A DNA stretch of 64,000 nt from Dasypus novemcinctus (taxonomy: Eukaryota > Chordata > Mammalia > Cingulata > Dasypodidae): assembly GCF_030445035.2 (NCBI RefSeq), contig NC_080677.1, positions 23,943,513 to 24,007,512 of the forward strand, given 5' to 3'. Position numbers and translations under genes: made by a program. Below the pieces are notes generated by a model. It did no database searches. It had not been told where the DNA came from and saw only the letters and a program-made list of their open reading frames with translations. This document shows positions 24,931 through 37,800 of this stretch, piece after piece. Position 1 is the first letter of the stretch. Each line of letters begins with the position of its first letter.

Positions 24931-25284
24931 GCGCCTCCAGGCAAGGGTTTTGAGTTAGCGTTCTTGAGGCGTTAGTCGAGGGACCTTTGGCCTACAGGGG
25001 GAAACCGATTACTTCCTGGCCATTTCCCGGGTCCACTAACTTTTCTGCCTTAGGAACTACAAATGGAAATTTGGAAGGGTGGTTGTATAAAGAGACATCT
25101 TCCAATCCTCCGTGGAAATCAAACTCGGATGTAGAACCAAGCTCCAAATTTTAACAGGGTGTAAATAATGATCCTCTGCATACCTTCCAAAACTATCTAC
25201 ACTGCTCTACAGGAGTGCCTGAGATACGTCTCTGCAATCTCGAAATTGCAGTGCAGGATGAAATATAATGAATTTCTGTATTAA

Positions 25285-25500
25285 TATTGGGGTAATAGCT
25301 ATGTGTCAGGCATTTTACACACATATTATCCATTAATCAACTACGCCGTCGTCCAAGACGGAATTAATATTGGCTTCATTTTAGTACAGGACGAAACTGA
25401 GGCTTCGAGAGGTTTAATTAACCTACAGAGAGTCTCACGGCTAATGCGTGCTAAAGTCAGGATTCAAACCCTTCTCCCAAGTCCAGTGCACTTCCCAGTA
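25285..25500 (-). repeat. MIR SINE
   Basis: TAGCTATGTGTCAGGCATTT, then ACGAAACTGAGGCTTCGAGA and AGGATTCAAACCCTTCTCCC are MIR on the minus strand. It is CpG-rich for a MIR, perhaps because it lies in an unmethylated domain. Confidence 0.75.
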
Positions 25501-25504
25501 CCCG

Positions 25505-27299
25505 AAAGCTGCCCCCGCCCGCCAGTCGTCAACCAGAGAAGGGCCTCTGAAGACGAGTTAACGTTGCTTGTTCCAGCCCTCCCGGGCACTTTACCTGTTA
25601 ACCCGCCCTAACCTTGGGGTTTGAAGGGGCCTCAGAAATTGACTTTCTCCGCTACAGGACAACTGTGAATCGCCCCTTGACAGTACCTCTCTGCGATGCA
25701 CCAGTTCCCCGTTTTTATAGCACCTTATTGATTTGCAAAGGCAATAAATCTAAAAGGAAAGACGGTGTACCTGATAATTATGTTGTAGCATACGTTTTAC
25801 TGCCGCGGTTTCAACACCAACAAGATGCATAGCTTGCTAGGGATCCCGGACCGGCTCACCTCTGCGCCCGGATCTGTTTAAAGGGCCTTTTCAAGACCTC
25901 TGGACCGCCGCCTGTCTGCGCGCTCGCTCTGCTTTTCCTGCCTTTCGTTTTACCCGTAATAGGCTGAAAAGGCTGTCTGCCTGCGCACAGAAGTCCCCAA
26001 ACTGGGCTAAGGCCGCATCCGCACTTGGGAAAGAGGGAGGAAACGGATTTTCATTTGGAGCAATTCAAGTTTCCTCTTGCCCCTTCACTCTTTCTGAAAA
26101 TGTCCCTATTATTCGTATTCCAGTCTAAACCATTAAGATAATTAAGAAAAGCCATGTCGTTTCCTCAGTGTGGAAATGCCACGGCGAGTTTTATTTTATA
26201 TTTGAGGTATAATTCCATGGCAAGTTTTGAAAACTAAATTGGGAGAACAAGACCAGTGACACTTTGCTGAAGCAGAAATCAAGGTCGAGACAAACGATGA
26301 GTACCACCCCCACCCCCCCACCACAAAAGCAAATAAACAAAAAACAAAAAACTCATGGTGGAAATCTTCCTTCCTGAACAAACCCTAAGGATTTGACACA
26401 GGAAAGAAGGAAATGTCAGTTACATTGAGAAGGTGTGTTTATGTGTGTATGTGTGTTGGGGTAGAGGGTATTAATAACCGAATTGTCTGCGTTGTCCAAA
26501 AAACAGCAAAGGACCGAGGATTCGAGATTGGAAACTGATCCTCAAAAACATCCGGTGGCTGAAGCCTCTGTGTTTCCCAGGTTTAGTCTGAAAGCCTTCT
26601 GCTCGCAGCCGGCGTTAGCTCTACTACTGACCTCACGTGAACAGCCTGATCACAGCTGCAGGGCCAAGGTCTGACCACGGACATGGCCTGGGGTGCGGGT
26701 CCCACTGTGCTCTCTGCCTCTAGCCGGTGGAGACGCCTGAGAGGGCAGGATGTGCCGCTCAGCCACGCTGAACTTGGTTTTCTCTCTTTATAAAGCAAAT
26801 GGAGTTGGACTAAACGGCGGCGTAAACTCCGAGCACCAAAAATCTACGGCTTTACGAATTTCACAAAACATTTGCACATATATACTTTGTACCTCAGACT
26901 GATAGCAGAATACATCTCTTAGTTATGTTCATGCAACACCTATTGACAAGACAACTCACGGCTTTCCCAGATGTCATTTTGCTTACACAAACCTTCTCAG
27001 AAGCTATTTTGACTTTTCTTTCCCATACGTTTATTTCAGGAGCTGGAGGGTGGGGGAAAGTAAGGGAAAGAGAAAGACCAGTGGGAAATGAGGGCTGTTT
27101 TTTTTTCCTTCTCCCCCCCCCCCTTTTTTTTTTTTAAGACCCACCGAGAGACTCCTAATCGCCAGACCGACTGGCTGGAAAGGAGTGCAAATATTTACAT
27201 GTACAACTTGAGTGTGTGTTAACTTGAGTTTACACGGCTCCAAGAGAAGCGGATTACCCTGCGAATTCGGAGAATTTGAGTTATTCAGGCTCAGCAAGG
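25505..27299. other. TBX20 upstream region, nothing recognised apart from low-complexity tracts
   Basis: Non-repetitive DNA between CpG islands 2 and 3. It holds a C/A-rich stretch (26306-26350) and a pyrimidine tract (27098-27135). It is a candidate cis-regulatory region by position only. Confidence 0.4.
27098..27135. repeat. Polypyrimidine tract (T, C, T blocks)
   Basis: An uninterrupted pyrimidine run: a T block, CCTTCT, about eleven C, then about twelve T, some 1.6 kb upstream of the TBX20 start. Confidence 0.85.
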
Positions 27300-28386
27300 C
27301 CGTGGGAAGACCTGCTCGCAGCCCAGTTTGCTAAGGCAGAGGACGGCGCGTCCGAGGAGCCCGGGCGCGGCGAGTCGCTCACTCGCCCCCTGCACGTGGC
27401 GTGGTCGCCGCAGGGTGCCGCGCTCCCGGCAACGCGCCCCGACCTCGCCTTCCCTCTGGCGGCGGCCTCATCTTCCAGAACCCTCTCGGGAATAGGAACC
27501 CTAGACAAGAGGCGCAAGGGTGGGCAGCACCCCCGTGGTGCGGGGGATAGGGCACCTTTGGCAAAGGCTCGCGCCTCTCTCCTAGCTCAGCTTTTGCAGG
27601 GCTGCGTCTCTTGGTTATAAAGGCAGACAGCCTTTGGGGCCCCACGAGTGCGGGGACCGATTCCTGGGGGCCGCCCGGAGGATGGGGCGAAGGCGGCAGT
27701 TTAGCCTCTGCCACGCCGGCGCCGGCTCCGCCGCGCGGGTTTCCGCTCTGCTTGGCGCTCCCCAACTTTCTTGCGGTACTTTGTGCGCCGGGAGAGAAAA
27801 GAATGGAGGCGGCAAGAGCTCCCTGCGGCTTCCTCTGCTTGAGGTTCCCGCACTGGGCCCACGCTCGGGGTCCCGAGTCTGAGGCCGCCCCCAAGGTGCC
27901 CTCGCTCGACAGCGCGCACCGCCCTCCCGAGGCCAAACTGCGAGGCTGGGCGGGGGCGCCCGCAGCGGCCGCGCCTCCCTGGAGAGCGGCACCTTCGTCG
28001 CCAAAGGGGTGGGGGGACCCGCGGACTGCCCCCGCGCGAAGCCACGCGGGCTCCGCGTCCGGGGGGCGTCCTGCCCGCCGCCGGCCCCGCCCCCGGGAGC
28101 GGAATCAGGAAGCGGTGACGTGCGGCGTCGCTGACTGGCTGCGGGCCGCGGGGACCGCCGCCGCCAGCAAATTAAGGCGCCGAGCTGCGAGCGCCGGGCG
28201 CAGTGTCCTTGGCCCCGCGCGGTGCTCCGCTCGCCGGGTGCTCGCGCCGGCCGCTTCCCTCCGGCAGCGGCTCTCGGCCGGACGCTGCCTCCCTGCAGCC
28301 CGGGCCCCTTCTGCCACCCCCAGCGGGTGGAGGGAGGACGGACGCGGGCAGGGGGCGCCCCGAGAGCCCCGGGCCGGGCGCGGCTG

Positions 28387-28491
28387 ATGCTGCGGCTGTG
28401 GGCGGCGCAGCCTCTGGTCCTGCCGAGCGCGCCCTGCGCTGGTGCACCCCCTCGAGCCCGCGGTTGGTTTTCTTCCTGCCAGTCCGCCTAG
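28387..28491 (+). other. Possible upstream ORF in the TBX20 5' leader (34 codons)
   Basis: An ATG at 28387 opens a 34-codon frame (MLRLWAAQPLVLPSA...) ending at TAG 28489-28491, in the same frame as TBX20 but closed 234 bp before its ATG. The start context is weak (C at -3, C at +4). It matters only if transcription begins upstream of it, which is inferred and not seen. Confidence 0.3.
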
Positions 28492-28725
28492 TTGGAAGTC
28501 CCTGCGGCTCTGGGGGCTGTGCGGTCGGGGAGCGAATAGGCCGGTGTAGAGGGCTTGGGGCGCGGGCAGGGGGGGGTTGCTGGGGCCGACTCGTCCGGAG
28601 TCCCCGGCTCCTCTGTGACGGCACGCGGAAACTTTGCTCTGCGTTTCGTGTCTTTATCTCCCTTGGATAAGCTGGACGGCAGCTCGGCAGGCCCCGTCCC
28701 TGGCCAGGACCGCTCGCTGGGGACC

Positions 28726-28852
28726 ATGGAGTTCACGTCGTCGCCCAAGCCCCAGCTCTCCTCCCGGGCCAACGCCTTCTCGATCGCCGCGCTCATGTCC
28801 AGCGGCGGCTCCAAGGAGAAGGAGGCCGCGGAGAACACCATCAAACCCCTGG
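28726..28852 (+). CDS. TBX20: TBX20 coding exon 1 (residues 1-42 and first base of codon 43)
   Basis: The ATG lies in a strong Kozak context (gggaccATGg) and opens a peptide starting [14 protein letters not shown], the known TBX20 N-terminus. The reading frame stays open upstream to about 28492 but has no in-frame ATG there, so this start is well supported. The exon holds FSIAALM (18-24), an eh1-like motif expected to recruit Groucho/TLE co-repressors, and a charged SKEKEAAEN segment. It ends at a consensus donor, G|gtaagt, in phase 1. It sits inside a CpG island that also covers the 5' UTR. Confidence 0.97.
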
Positions 28853-31800
28853 GTAAGTCGGTCCGTCTAGCTGTCCGCGAGTTAGACGCAGCGTGCCCCG
28901 CTGTCTCGCGAGCGGAAGCCGGGTATGCCGCGGGTCCGTCTGTCCCTCTGTCCCCTGGCTAAGGGGGGCTACAGAAGGTGATGGCTCGGGTGGCCAACTT
29001 TCCTGGCAGCCGCCGACCCTTGGGCGGAAGGTCACTCGTCGGGGCGATAGGAGATTTTTCTCTTTTTGCACTCGTTGTCTTCGGGGGCTTCTGGTTTCTC
29101 AGTTTGTTAAATACTAGCGGTATCGAAACTCATATTTGGGGCTGTCCCTACTTATTTGCCCACAATCCCGGTCTCAAGTCGGATATTGGGCTTTGTTTCT
29201 CAGTGGGTGTGTAACTTTGCCTGAGAAGTTATTTATTTAATCCAGGAATAAATAATAAAACTCCTTTGACGACAACAGAATTTACTCTGCGTGTAACAGC
29301 CGCTTGTGCATTTGAAACTAGGAGATCCTCATAACTTCATAAGAACACAGTTTAATTCTTATTTAATTTAATTATTGTCAGTCCCTTCAAACCACTGCAA
29401 ACTGATGTAGAAAAAGCCATTTCCCTCACCCCCATGAACCATTTTCCTCACAGAAGCTCCAGGGTTGTCAGTAAGACATCAATTTATAACTGCCATTATT
29501 TTTAGTTGAGGCTGGCAAAAAACATTAACCTGTAACTATTTCGCAAATTCTCCAACTTTTAGTTACACTGTTTATTTAACAACCATTACCATTTATAGAA
29601 TATACCAGGCTCAGAGTAAAGGGAGAGCAGAGATTATGCTCCCCTCACTACAAGGGAATTGTGTGGGAAAGGAACTGCCCAAGATAAGTGTTTAGAATCT
29701 CTTTACAATCGAAGGAGAAAGAAATATCGTATAGAAAGAAGGGTTTTTTATCATCACTTCTGAGTGCCCAGGAAATAATTATTATACATCTGATCAGCTG
29801 GTGGACCTAGAATAGTGAAAAAGAGCAGATAGTAAATTCAAGGTAATTTTTCTTTTTAAACCCTTGATTTTTTCCCTTCTTTCTTCCATTCTTACCAACA
29901 CTTTAACATCTCACATACAAAACAGGAAGAAGAGAAGGAAAGAGAAGGAGAGAAGAAAATAAGGGGTCTGGGCAGAAGTGAGAACTAAAATCCCTGAAGC
30001 AATTTAGAATCAAGGAAAGGAAACCAGAATATCTACAGAAAGCATAATGCCAAAAAGTCTCTCCCCCAACTTTGCCAAGTTTTCACTCCCTTTTCCTGGT
30101 TCATCTCATCTTCCCCCGTGTAAATCTAAACCTAACAAGGGCATTGAAGCGGTCAAACAAAACCGCAATTGTTTAGAAACAAGTTTACTACCAGTTTCAA
30201 AACTCTGTTTGCGGGACTTCCCAACGTTACCTATTCCTTTTCCGGGGACTCCTGAATTCTTTACAAACACCCCCATCTTAATTTGGGAACTAGCAGAGAA
30301 TGAGGGCCCAGGGTTTTTGAAAGTTCCAAGCGGAAGTACATACAAGCAAACTGGGATACATGCTAGCTCCACTGTCATTTCCACATCGCTTCCATCTCTA
30401 TTTATTTTCCTGGGGGAAAAAAAACCACACTTTCTATCTAAATTCTAAACCATAAAGCTGTTCTCAGCTCCCAGCACACTCCCCTGCACACAGTCTGTAA
30501 AAGCTCTCCCCTGGGCTTTTGAGAGGGGCTCTGAAAGAATTGGCAGGCATTCTTTTCCCTTACACTGGCCAGATCAACAGAGCACAGTTAGTAACTGGAA
30601 GCCAAAGACACCAGTGAGAGAAACGTTAAGAGACTGTAGTATCTTGAAACACTTGGTACGATGTTGATGCAAACTGTAGGATGTGGGTCGACCATGCCCC
30701 AAGAGTGCCTGTTTAAATGTATTAATTCTGTTTCAAAGAGATGCTTCAGACCATTGGGGCATTTCTATATGGTTTTCTTTACCCTCAACTTCCCATCCCT
30801 GACACACTGATCTGTTGTGGGCTTAGTTAGGGAGCTTGCCTTTTTCAATTGTCAGAAAATAAGAAACTTTCTCAGCCATTTGTTATTTCCTATAAAGACA
30901 TAATGCAAGTTGTTTCTGAAAATATTAGTAGAAAATAACAGGTTGTCATGGCCTGGCACCCTTTGAATTAAAAATAATTAAAAATAATTAAAATTAGATT
31001 GATTTTTTTCTTAATTTAAAAAATTTCCATGAGTTATTATTCTTATCTTACATTATTATTGTAAGAGAAGGAAAGGTAACTGTTCAGTAGGTTTGTTGGT
31101 TTCTTTATTTCCTGCTTGCCTCTCCTATGTCAGGGAGAAGCATGGGAAAAAACATTTTATATGATGTATACCTGTCATATGTGTCTGTACACATCATATG
31201 TATATATATCCATACATTTGGAACGTGAATTGATTCCTTGAAGGCATTTAGAAACATTTGGAGATCAGTTTCACATTGCAGATTCAAGTTTTTTCTTTTT
31301 TAAGGGGTGGAAGGTAATTGGGACAATTACAAAAGTCTCCCTGTATTCCATCAAAGTGACTGGTGTAGTCTGAGGCCCTTATCAGCTGTGAAGGAGAATG
31401 TTTAGTTCAGAGGCAGTGACTGGTATTCCAACTTGCTGGTGGATGGTAAAGCGATCTTCCTATTTTAATACCCTGCTAGCCTGGGTTTGGGGTGTTTTTC
31501 CTTGCTTCCAGGATCTTTCCTGGGAAAAAATACACACATCACTCCTCAAGCAATTGTTCCAAGCCTGTATGAAAAAAATGACCTCAGAGAGCCTGTTCCC
31601 ATGATTTAGCAAGCTGGGTGGTGACATTTTTTCTTTCCTAAGATCTCGGGCTGGGAGGGGTACTGTAAAAATTGTCTCCCATCTTAAAGTCTAGGAAACT
31701 TTTGAGTGGCCGCCAGAGATATGAAAGGACTTATTTTATATTATTTACCACATCCACACTTTTCTCCCGTTCCCGTGTACACCTTCCATTTTCTTTTATG

Positions 31801-34800
31801 GAGAGTGAATTCCAGGAGGGAAGGGAAAGTTTCTCTCAATGTGAGAAAGGTAGTAATCTCTCCATTCCCTTGGTGCCTGGGGGGGAGGGAGGGTTGGAGT
31901 CTAGTCCAGTTATCAAAGGAGGAGGACTTGCGGTAGACACCACGATCTGCAAAGTCTAGAATTTAGAAGGGAAAAGATTGCATTTTTATCCTTCATGATC
32001 ACCACCTTTCCCTTCCTCTGTCCCTCACATTTTTATTCCCCAGAGTGGGTTTCAGTAATGGTAAAAAGCCCTGGTTCTGGAACTCACCGGGTTGGTTCAG
32101 CAAGCAAGCGCTGGGCATGTCACTACATGGGAACTGCACGCATGTTCTGTCAAGCAACGAGTCATCGCTGCTGTTGTGGAGTTTCTGAGCTAACTTTTCC
32201 AAAGTCCAGTCCAGGTGCTTGTTTTAGTTGTGTGGTTCTCTCTCCCCGACTCCTTCCTGGCGTGCCGGTGTCAGCTGTCAATCTCCGCTCCCTTTGCCTT
32301 CAGAGCAATTCGTGGAGAAGTCGTCCTGCGCGCAGCCCCTGGGCGAGCTGGCCGGCCTGGACGCTCACGCCGAGTTCGGCGGCGGCGGCGGCGGCGGCCC
32401 GTCCTCCTCGCTCTGCACCGAGCCGCTGATCCCCACCACCCCCATCATCCCAAGCGAGGAAATGGCCAAAATCGCCTGCAGCCTGGAGACTAAGGAGCTC
32501 TGGGACAAATTCCACGAGCTGGGCACGGAGATGATCATCACCAAGTCGGGCAGGTAGCTGGGCCTCTGCGGGCAGATCGGGCGCGGGGAGGCCGGCTGGA
32601 ATCCTGGAGCCCGGGGAGGAAGCTTCGCTCCCAGAACGGCTTCTTTCCAGTCCACTTGCCTCTGGAAAGAGCTGCTGGGTAGCGTCCACGGGCTTGCGTT
32701 CTCGGGACCTCACTGGTGGGGAGTCCGTCCCACCCTGGCCCGGAGAAGGGTTGGGGCAGGGGAGGCGAGGCGCCAGGCTGCGCCCCCGCCGCAGGGCATT
32801 TGCCTTAGAAGGAGCCAGCCCCGGCCCCTGGCCTCCAGGGATTGCAGCTTCCGGGTTCCTGCGCCTCAATTTGCAGAAGCCGCTAGCTCCTGCTAAAATG
32901 CAAAATGAGGACTGGGCGGGAGAATGAAATTTGAAACGACAAACCTTTCCCAGGACTTGGGCAGGCGGCCCCGGCGGGGCGCAGCGAGCCGCGTGGGGGC
33001 CGGCGGCTGCACCGGCCTCTCCCAAGGCTCGGGGGCTCGGGGGCCCGCCGAGACCCACTTTGCCTCTGTTCCTTTGGCGGGAGCGGAGTCTCGGGGATGC
33101 CGGTGGGTTTCGGGACCCCGGAGACTTCTGCTCTTGGAGCCTAATGAGCTGGATCAGTAAAACCGTAGGCTTTTCCCGCATCACAGACCTCGTGTTTAAA
33201 AATCACTTATCACCTAGCAGTGAGGACTCGGTCAAGGTGACCCTTGGGAGAAGGTGGGACCTCTCCACATTCACTGCTTTACGGCTTTACAAGAAATAAA
33301 AGGGGGCTGGGGTGCCCGGGTCGCGAGGGGATTGGGACCCTTTTCCTCCCTGCCTAATTGGCCTTGTCAGCTCTTTAGGCAGAGGGAGCTTTGGTCAAAT
33401 CTCTTTGTCTCCCTGTGTCAGGAGGATGTTTCCAACCATCCGGGTGTCGTTTTCGGGTGTGGATCCAGAGGCCAAGTACATAGTCCTGATGGACATCGTC
33501 CCCGTGGACAACAAGAGGTACCGCTATGCCTACCACCGGTCCTCCTGGCTGGTGGCCGGCAAGGCCGACCCGCCGCTGCCTGCCAGGTGGGTGGCTTCCA
33601 GTTTTCTCAGGAGCAAACTGTGTGTTAATCATGCAGGCTGACTGTCTCTGGCCCCCGCGGTTTGAATTCTTAGCAGGTCTGTTCTTAATTCTGGTAAGAG
33701 AGCATTCCGAGCTGGACATCGCAGGGTTAATACAAAATATGGGTTAGTCTCTGAGAAACACAGAGTTTATGCATAGATAAAACACTGTCTTTATTCTTAA
33801 CTTTCATCGTAATTTATTTCTGTTTGCTTTAAATTTTATTGAAATATTCGTTGGAAATCTGGACCTATTTTTAATGGCACCCATCGTTTCTAATCGTCCA
33901 TTTAAAATGGGACTGAGTAAACCTACTGAGGAAGTGGTTGCCTTCAAATTCTTTTTGGAAGGGTGATTATATAGTAAAGTGGTTGCTTATCGTAAATAGT
34001 TGTTTAAAATATGGCTATTTCTATACATAAGAAACATTATTTTGGGTAAAATTTGGTTGTTTTTGACCAGTAAAGGGTTCTGAGATTTTTAAGTAATGAA
34101 AGCAAATTCTTTTTCCCCCTCTATACGAAACTGAGAGGATGAATGTAATTCAATGTTACATTCAGTATTATATCCAATACTGTAATATCAATAGTACAAC
34201 ATATTTCTTTTTTGTGAAACATCACTCTTTACTATATCAGGGATCATATATGTTTCATCATTATCATATCATTCCTAATAATGTTTTTCCAGAAGGACAC
34301 TTTAGAAATACCATATGCAATTCCTTTATTGTCTGTGCTTTCCCTAAGTGAACATTCTTGGGATGAGGGGGAAGAGCATGTATTTCCTTATGTGAAAGTA
34401 ATAGCTGTCGGTTACAGAAATCTAACATGCATTCTTTAGTACCAAACAAAGACTATTAACTGACTTTATATTTAGGGTTCTAAAACCAAGTCTCCCAGCA
34501 TTTAAGTTGTTCGATGACTACATTTTTGGAATTGATTGTGGAAGTGAATTCATATCAGAGCTGAGAACTTACTTAAGTATACAGATTTAGGAACTTTGAA
34601 GTTATGGCTGGTTCTTTGTGTCTAGCTTGGAATCTTGTCAAGGCACAGAATCAAATTAGACATTTACAAATATAGTTCAGAGGGAATATTAAGCTTAATT
34701 AGTAGCTGATCATATTATGGAGCTTACAGTATGCTAATTGTGAAGAAGAGATTAAAAGCAGACTCTCAGCGTTTTCCATTCTTACAAGAGACTAGGAAGA

Positions 34801-37800
34801 GCATCTTAGTGATTCTTCCAAGTGAGTACGTTAAATAAAGTCAGGGCTAAGAAATAAAAAAACAAAAAAAACAAAACAGAAAAACAGTATTAGTCAATTT
34901 TAAAAATTTAAGTAAGAGTCACCCAATTATAATGGGTATTAAAATGAAAAGAATTCGTCTTCTCTACTATTGACTACTAAGTAGGTAATTTACTCTTACT
35001 CTTGAGCTTCCTTGGCTAAGTGGGTATTTGCAATATTTTTGTAAACTAGAAATAGGAATAGAAAAAGAGAGAAAGTATTTCTAGTAGGTTCTTACTGTTT
35101 TTACAAGCAAGTTCTTTTCTTTTTCCCCTTTCCTCTGAGAAGTTAATCACTCTCACTTATTTAACATACATTTTCTTCCTATCTGAAGGTATGGAGAGCT
35201 GGTATAAACCAGCAGGACTTTGAAAATATGACATGTCCTGTTTATATTACTAATCTGTTCTGGTTGGGGGAAGAAATGACACACCAATACACTATCTCAA
35301 ATGAAGCACATTTAAGCTATTGCTGGAATTTTAAGTCTCTGGGGACTTGAGAGAAGAGGGCTTCCTGTATGTTTTTTCATCCCTCCTATGTCAGCATATT
35401 TATATGGATATTAGATTAAAATGTTTAGGGTATTGTGGGATGGATATAGTCTAGATAATTTAAGCACATTTTCTTTTATTCTTCTTATTAAAAGAAATAA
35501 TTTGCTATGTTTTATAGTTCCTTGAAAGAAAGGTGAATATAGGAGGTGAGAATTTTTGTGCTGATGGTAGAAAATCCTTGGGATTTTAGGTGTTTGAAGC
35601 ATCTTATTTCAAAATAAAATTCATTGGTCAGTCGGTACAGTTCAGAAGAAATAATGCTTGATGGTATCATTTGATCATAAAAATAGGTCAGACATTATAC
35701 ATTATTTAACATAATGCTCCTTATTTACATGAAATATTTGCTTTTCTTTAAAGTAATTGATAATTTAAATAAGTTAACCTCTAATGTGATTACCTGTGAT
35801 GACTGTGAGGCTTACATGGGGAACATTTCACGAATTTCTAGGACTTGAAATGTTTGGACTGTTTTTTGGGGGTTGGGGGTGCTAATCAGTAAAACAGCTG
35901 CAGCCATACAGCTGTACCCTAACAGTTGCAACCTTGAGGGAAGACACTTGAAAAGGTGTAGTTGTGTTATCAAATAATAAAATTCGGAGCATTCCTCCTA
36001 AAACAATTAAACAAACACCTCCAGCGTTTACGTTTTTTTTCTTCAGGTCTGGTGAGAATCCTTGGGGCTGTCAGCCTGACTTGTGCTTTGCTTCTGGTGG
36101 GCTTTGTGAGGCTCAGCATTTGTACTACCACATCGTCTTCTGTGTGGCAAACCACAGCACAGACAGATTTCTTGTCCTTTACATGACTGTTAGCAAGGAC
36201 GTTTTTGAGACTCCCCTCCCTCGCGTTCCCTGTTCCTTGCAACCCTAACCAAAATGCTTTATGTTTAATTGTAGTTCTGAGGCTCCTATACAGAATTTAA
36301 ATATGAATAACCAATTACAAAGGAATTCGTCCAATTAAATCAAGGATTTCATCTCCCACTTCACTTAGTCTGTAATCTTTCTCTGAGTTCAGAAAGGTTT
36401 TGGTAGAAGGGATACCAGGATTGAGATTCAGAAAGAGGTGTCCTTAGTGTGATGGCTGCAGGTGAAATAAATGGCCTGCAGGGAACACTGTGAGTGAAAG
36501 ATTGCCTTGCTGCTCTATAAATGAATAGATACTTTTCCCACTAAAGCTTTTATAAAATTTTTGTTAATTTTTTTACAAATAAATAAATTAATTTGAAGCT
36601 TGTCCTGCTTGTTTTCACTTTCATTTAGTGAGCACTTAATAAGAAGGTGGTGATGAAAGCAGGTGTGGTTAAGGTAGCAAGAAGAGCTTATCTGATTTCT
36701 CATCTGTTAAAAATTCCCTGTCACTCTATTTCAATTACTCTGTCTGGTATTATAAGGAAAACAGACATTAAACTGAGACACCTTTAAGTTTAAATAAATG
36801 GATTCTCTAAAATTGTTTCTTATTTTAAATTTGTTGTGTCTTCATTGCTTTTTAGTAAGACTTATTATTAGGGACTTATTGGGTAGTTATTATAACCTAG
36901 TCTTTCTTTTGGAAATACCTGCAACAATAAGATTTATATTTGACAGAAATGAAACAACAGCTTACTAGATAGGTGGGGGGAAAACTTTAAAAATGGCTTG
37001 CTCAACATATGATAGAAAACTTAGTCAATATTACCCTTTTAGATCATTGGCACATGAATAAATACTGTTAGATGTTTTAGAGCTCTTTTGACATTACAGT
37101 GTTAATAAATTTGAGATATATGGGGCAAATAAAATTCACCATTTATATGCGGTAGAATCAGAACATTCGATAACCCACAGAGAAGAGATTTTTTAAAAAA
37201 ATGTGTCTCAATAATTTTCTTAGGCTATATGTGCACCCCGATTCTCCTTTCACTGGTGAGCAGTTACTCAAGCAGATGGTGTCTTTTGAAAAAGTGAAAC
37301 TCACCAACAATGAGCTGGATCAACATGGCCATGTAAGTACAGAGCCTTTGACTGTGCAGGTTCCCCTGGACGGAAGGGACAGGTGGTGCAGAACTTCCTC
37401 CTAGAGATTCCTCTCCTCCCCCTCTCCCCCTCCCTCTCCCCCTCCCCCCTCCGTTCCTGTGTCATCCTATGAGAACACTTGCATAGGTTCCCGAGCGGGT
37501 CTTGACTGTTGCCAGGAGGTGACTTACAGGGGTGCCTGGGCCATCACGCTGTCAGAGGGTTAGGGGACTTCATTGCGGTGGGTTTCCTGAGTTTGGCCAC
37601 GGCCTCACACCTGCACCAGCTGAACAAAGGGAACACGCACTTTGGAGGCTACTGCGGCCTGTTCTTGGGTTAAACATCCCATCTCTGGCAGTGGAGTATC
37701 AGTTAACACAGCAGGAAGGGAATGGGGCTCACACCTCTAGACCGGTGTTCCCGAAGCGTGCTCTAGAGAACACGTTCATACCAGACCCAAAAGATCAGAG

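Larger units (their letters stand above)
27300..29060. promoter_or_regulatory. TBX20: CpG island covering putative TBX20 promoter, 5' UTR and exon 1
   Basis: GC-rich, CpG-dense DNA surrounds the start codon and drops off on both sides. Just upstream are GC-box sequence (28084-28094, GCCCCGCCCCC), a CRE-like TGACGTGC (28116-28123) and an AT-rich AAATTAAGG (28169-28177) in otherwise GC-rich DNA. By inference transcription starts near 28.2 kb, with a 5' UTR of roughly 500 bp. No TATA box is obvious, as is common for developmental CpG-island promoters. Long reading frames here on both strands result from a lack of AT-rich stop codons. Confidence 0.75.

Noticed and set aside
27611-28387. 258-codon + strand reading frame in the promoter CpG island
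   Set aside because: Low-complexity Ala/Pro/Arg/Gly composition typical of stop-poor GC-rich DNA. There is no domain, and it overlaps other long frames on both strands.
28555-28725. N-terminal extension of TBX20 upstream of 28726
   Set aside because: The frame is open upstream but contains no ATG there, and the known protein begins at MEFT with a strong Kozak context.
32300-33184. 294-codon minus-strand frame antisense to TBX20 exon 2
   Set aside because: It mirrors the GC-rich coding exon and intron 2, with no family resemblance and no promoter of its own.
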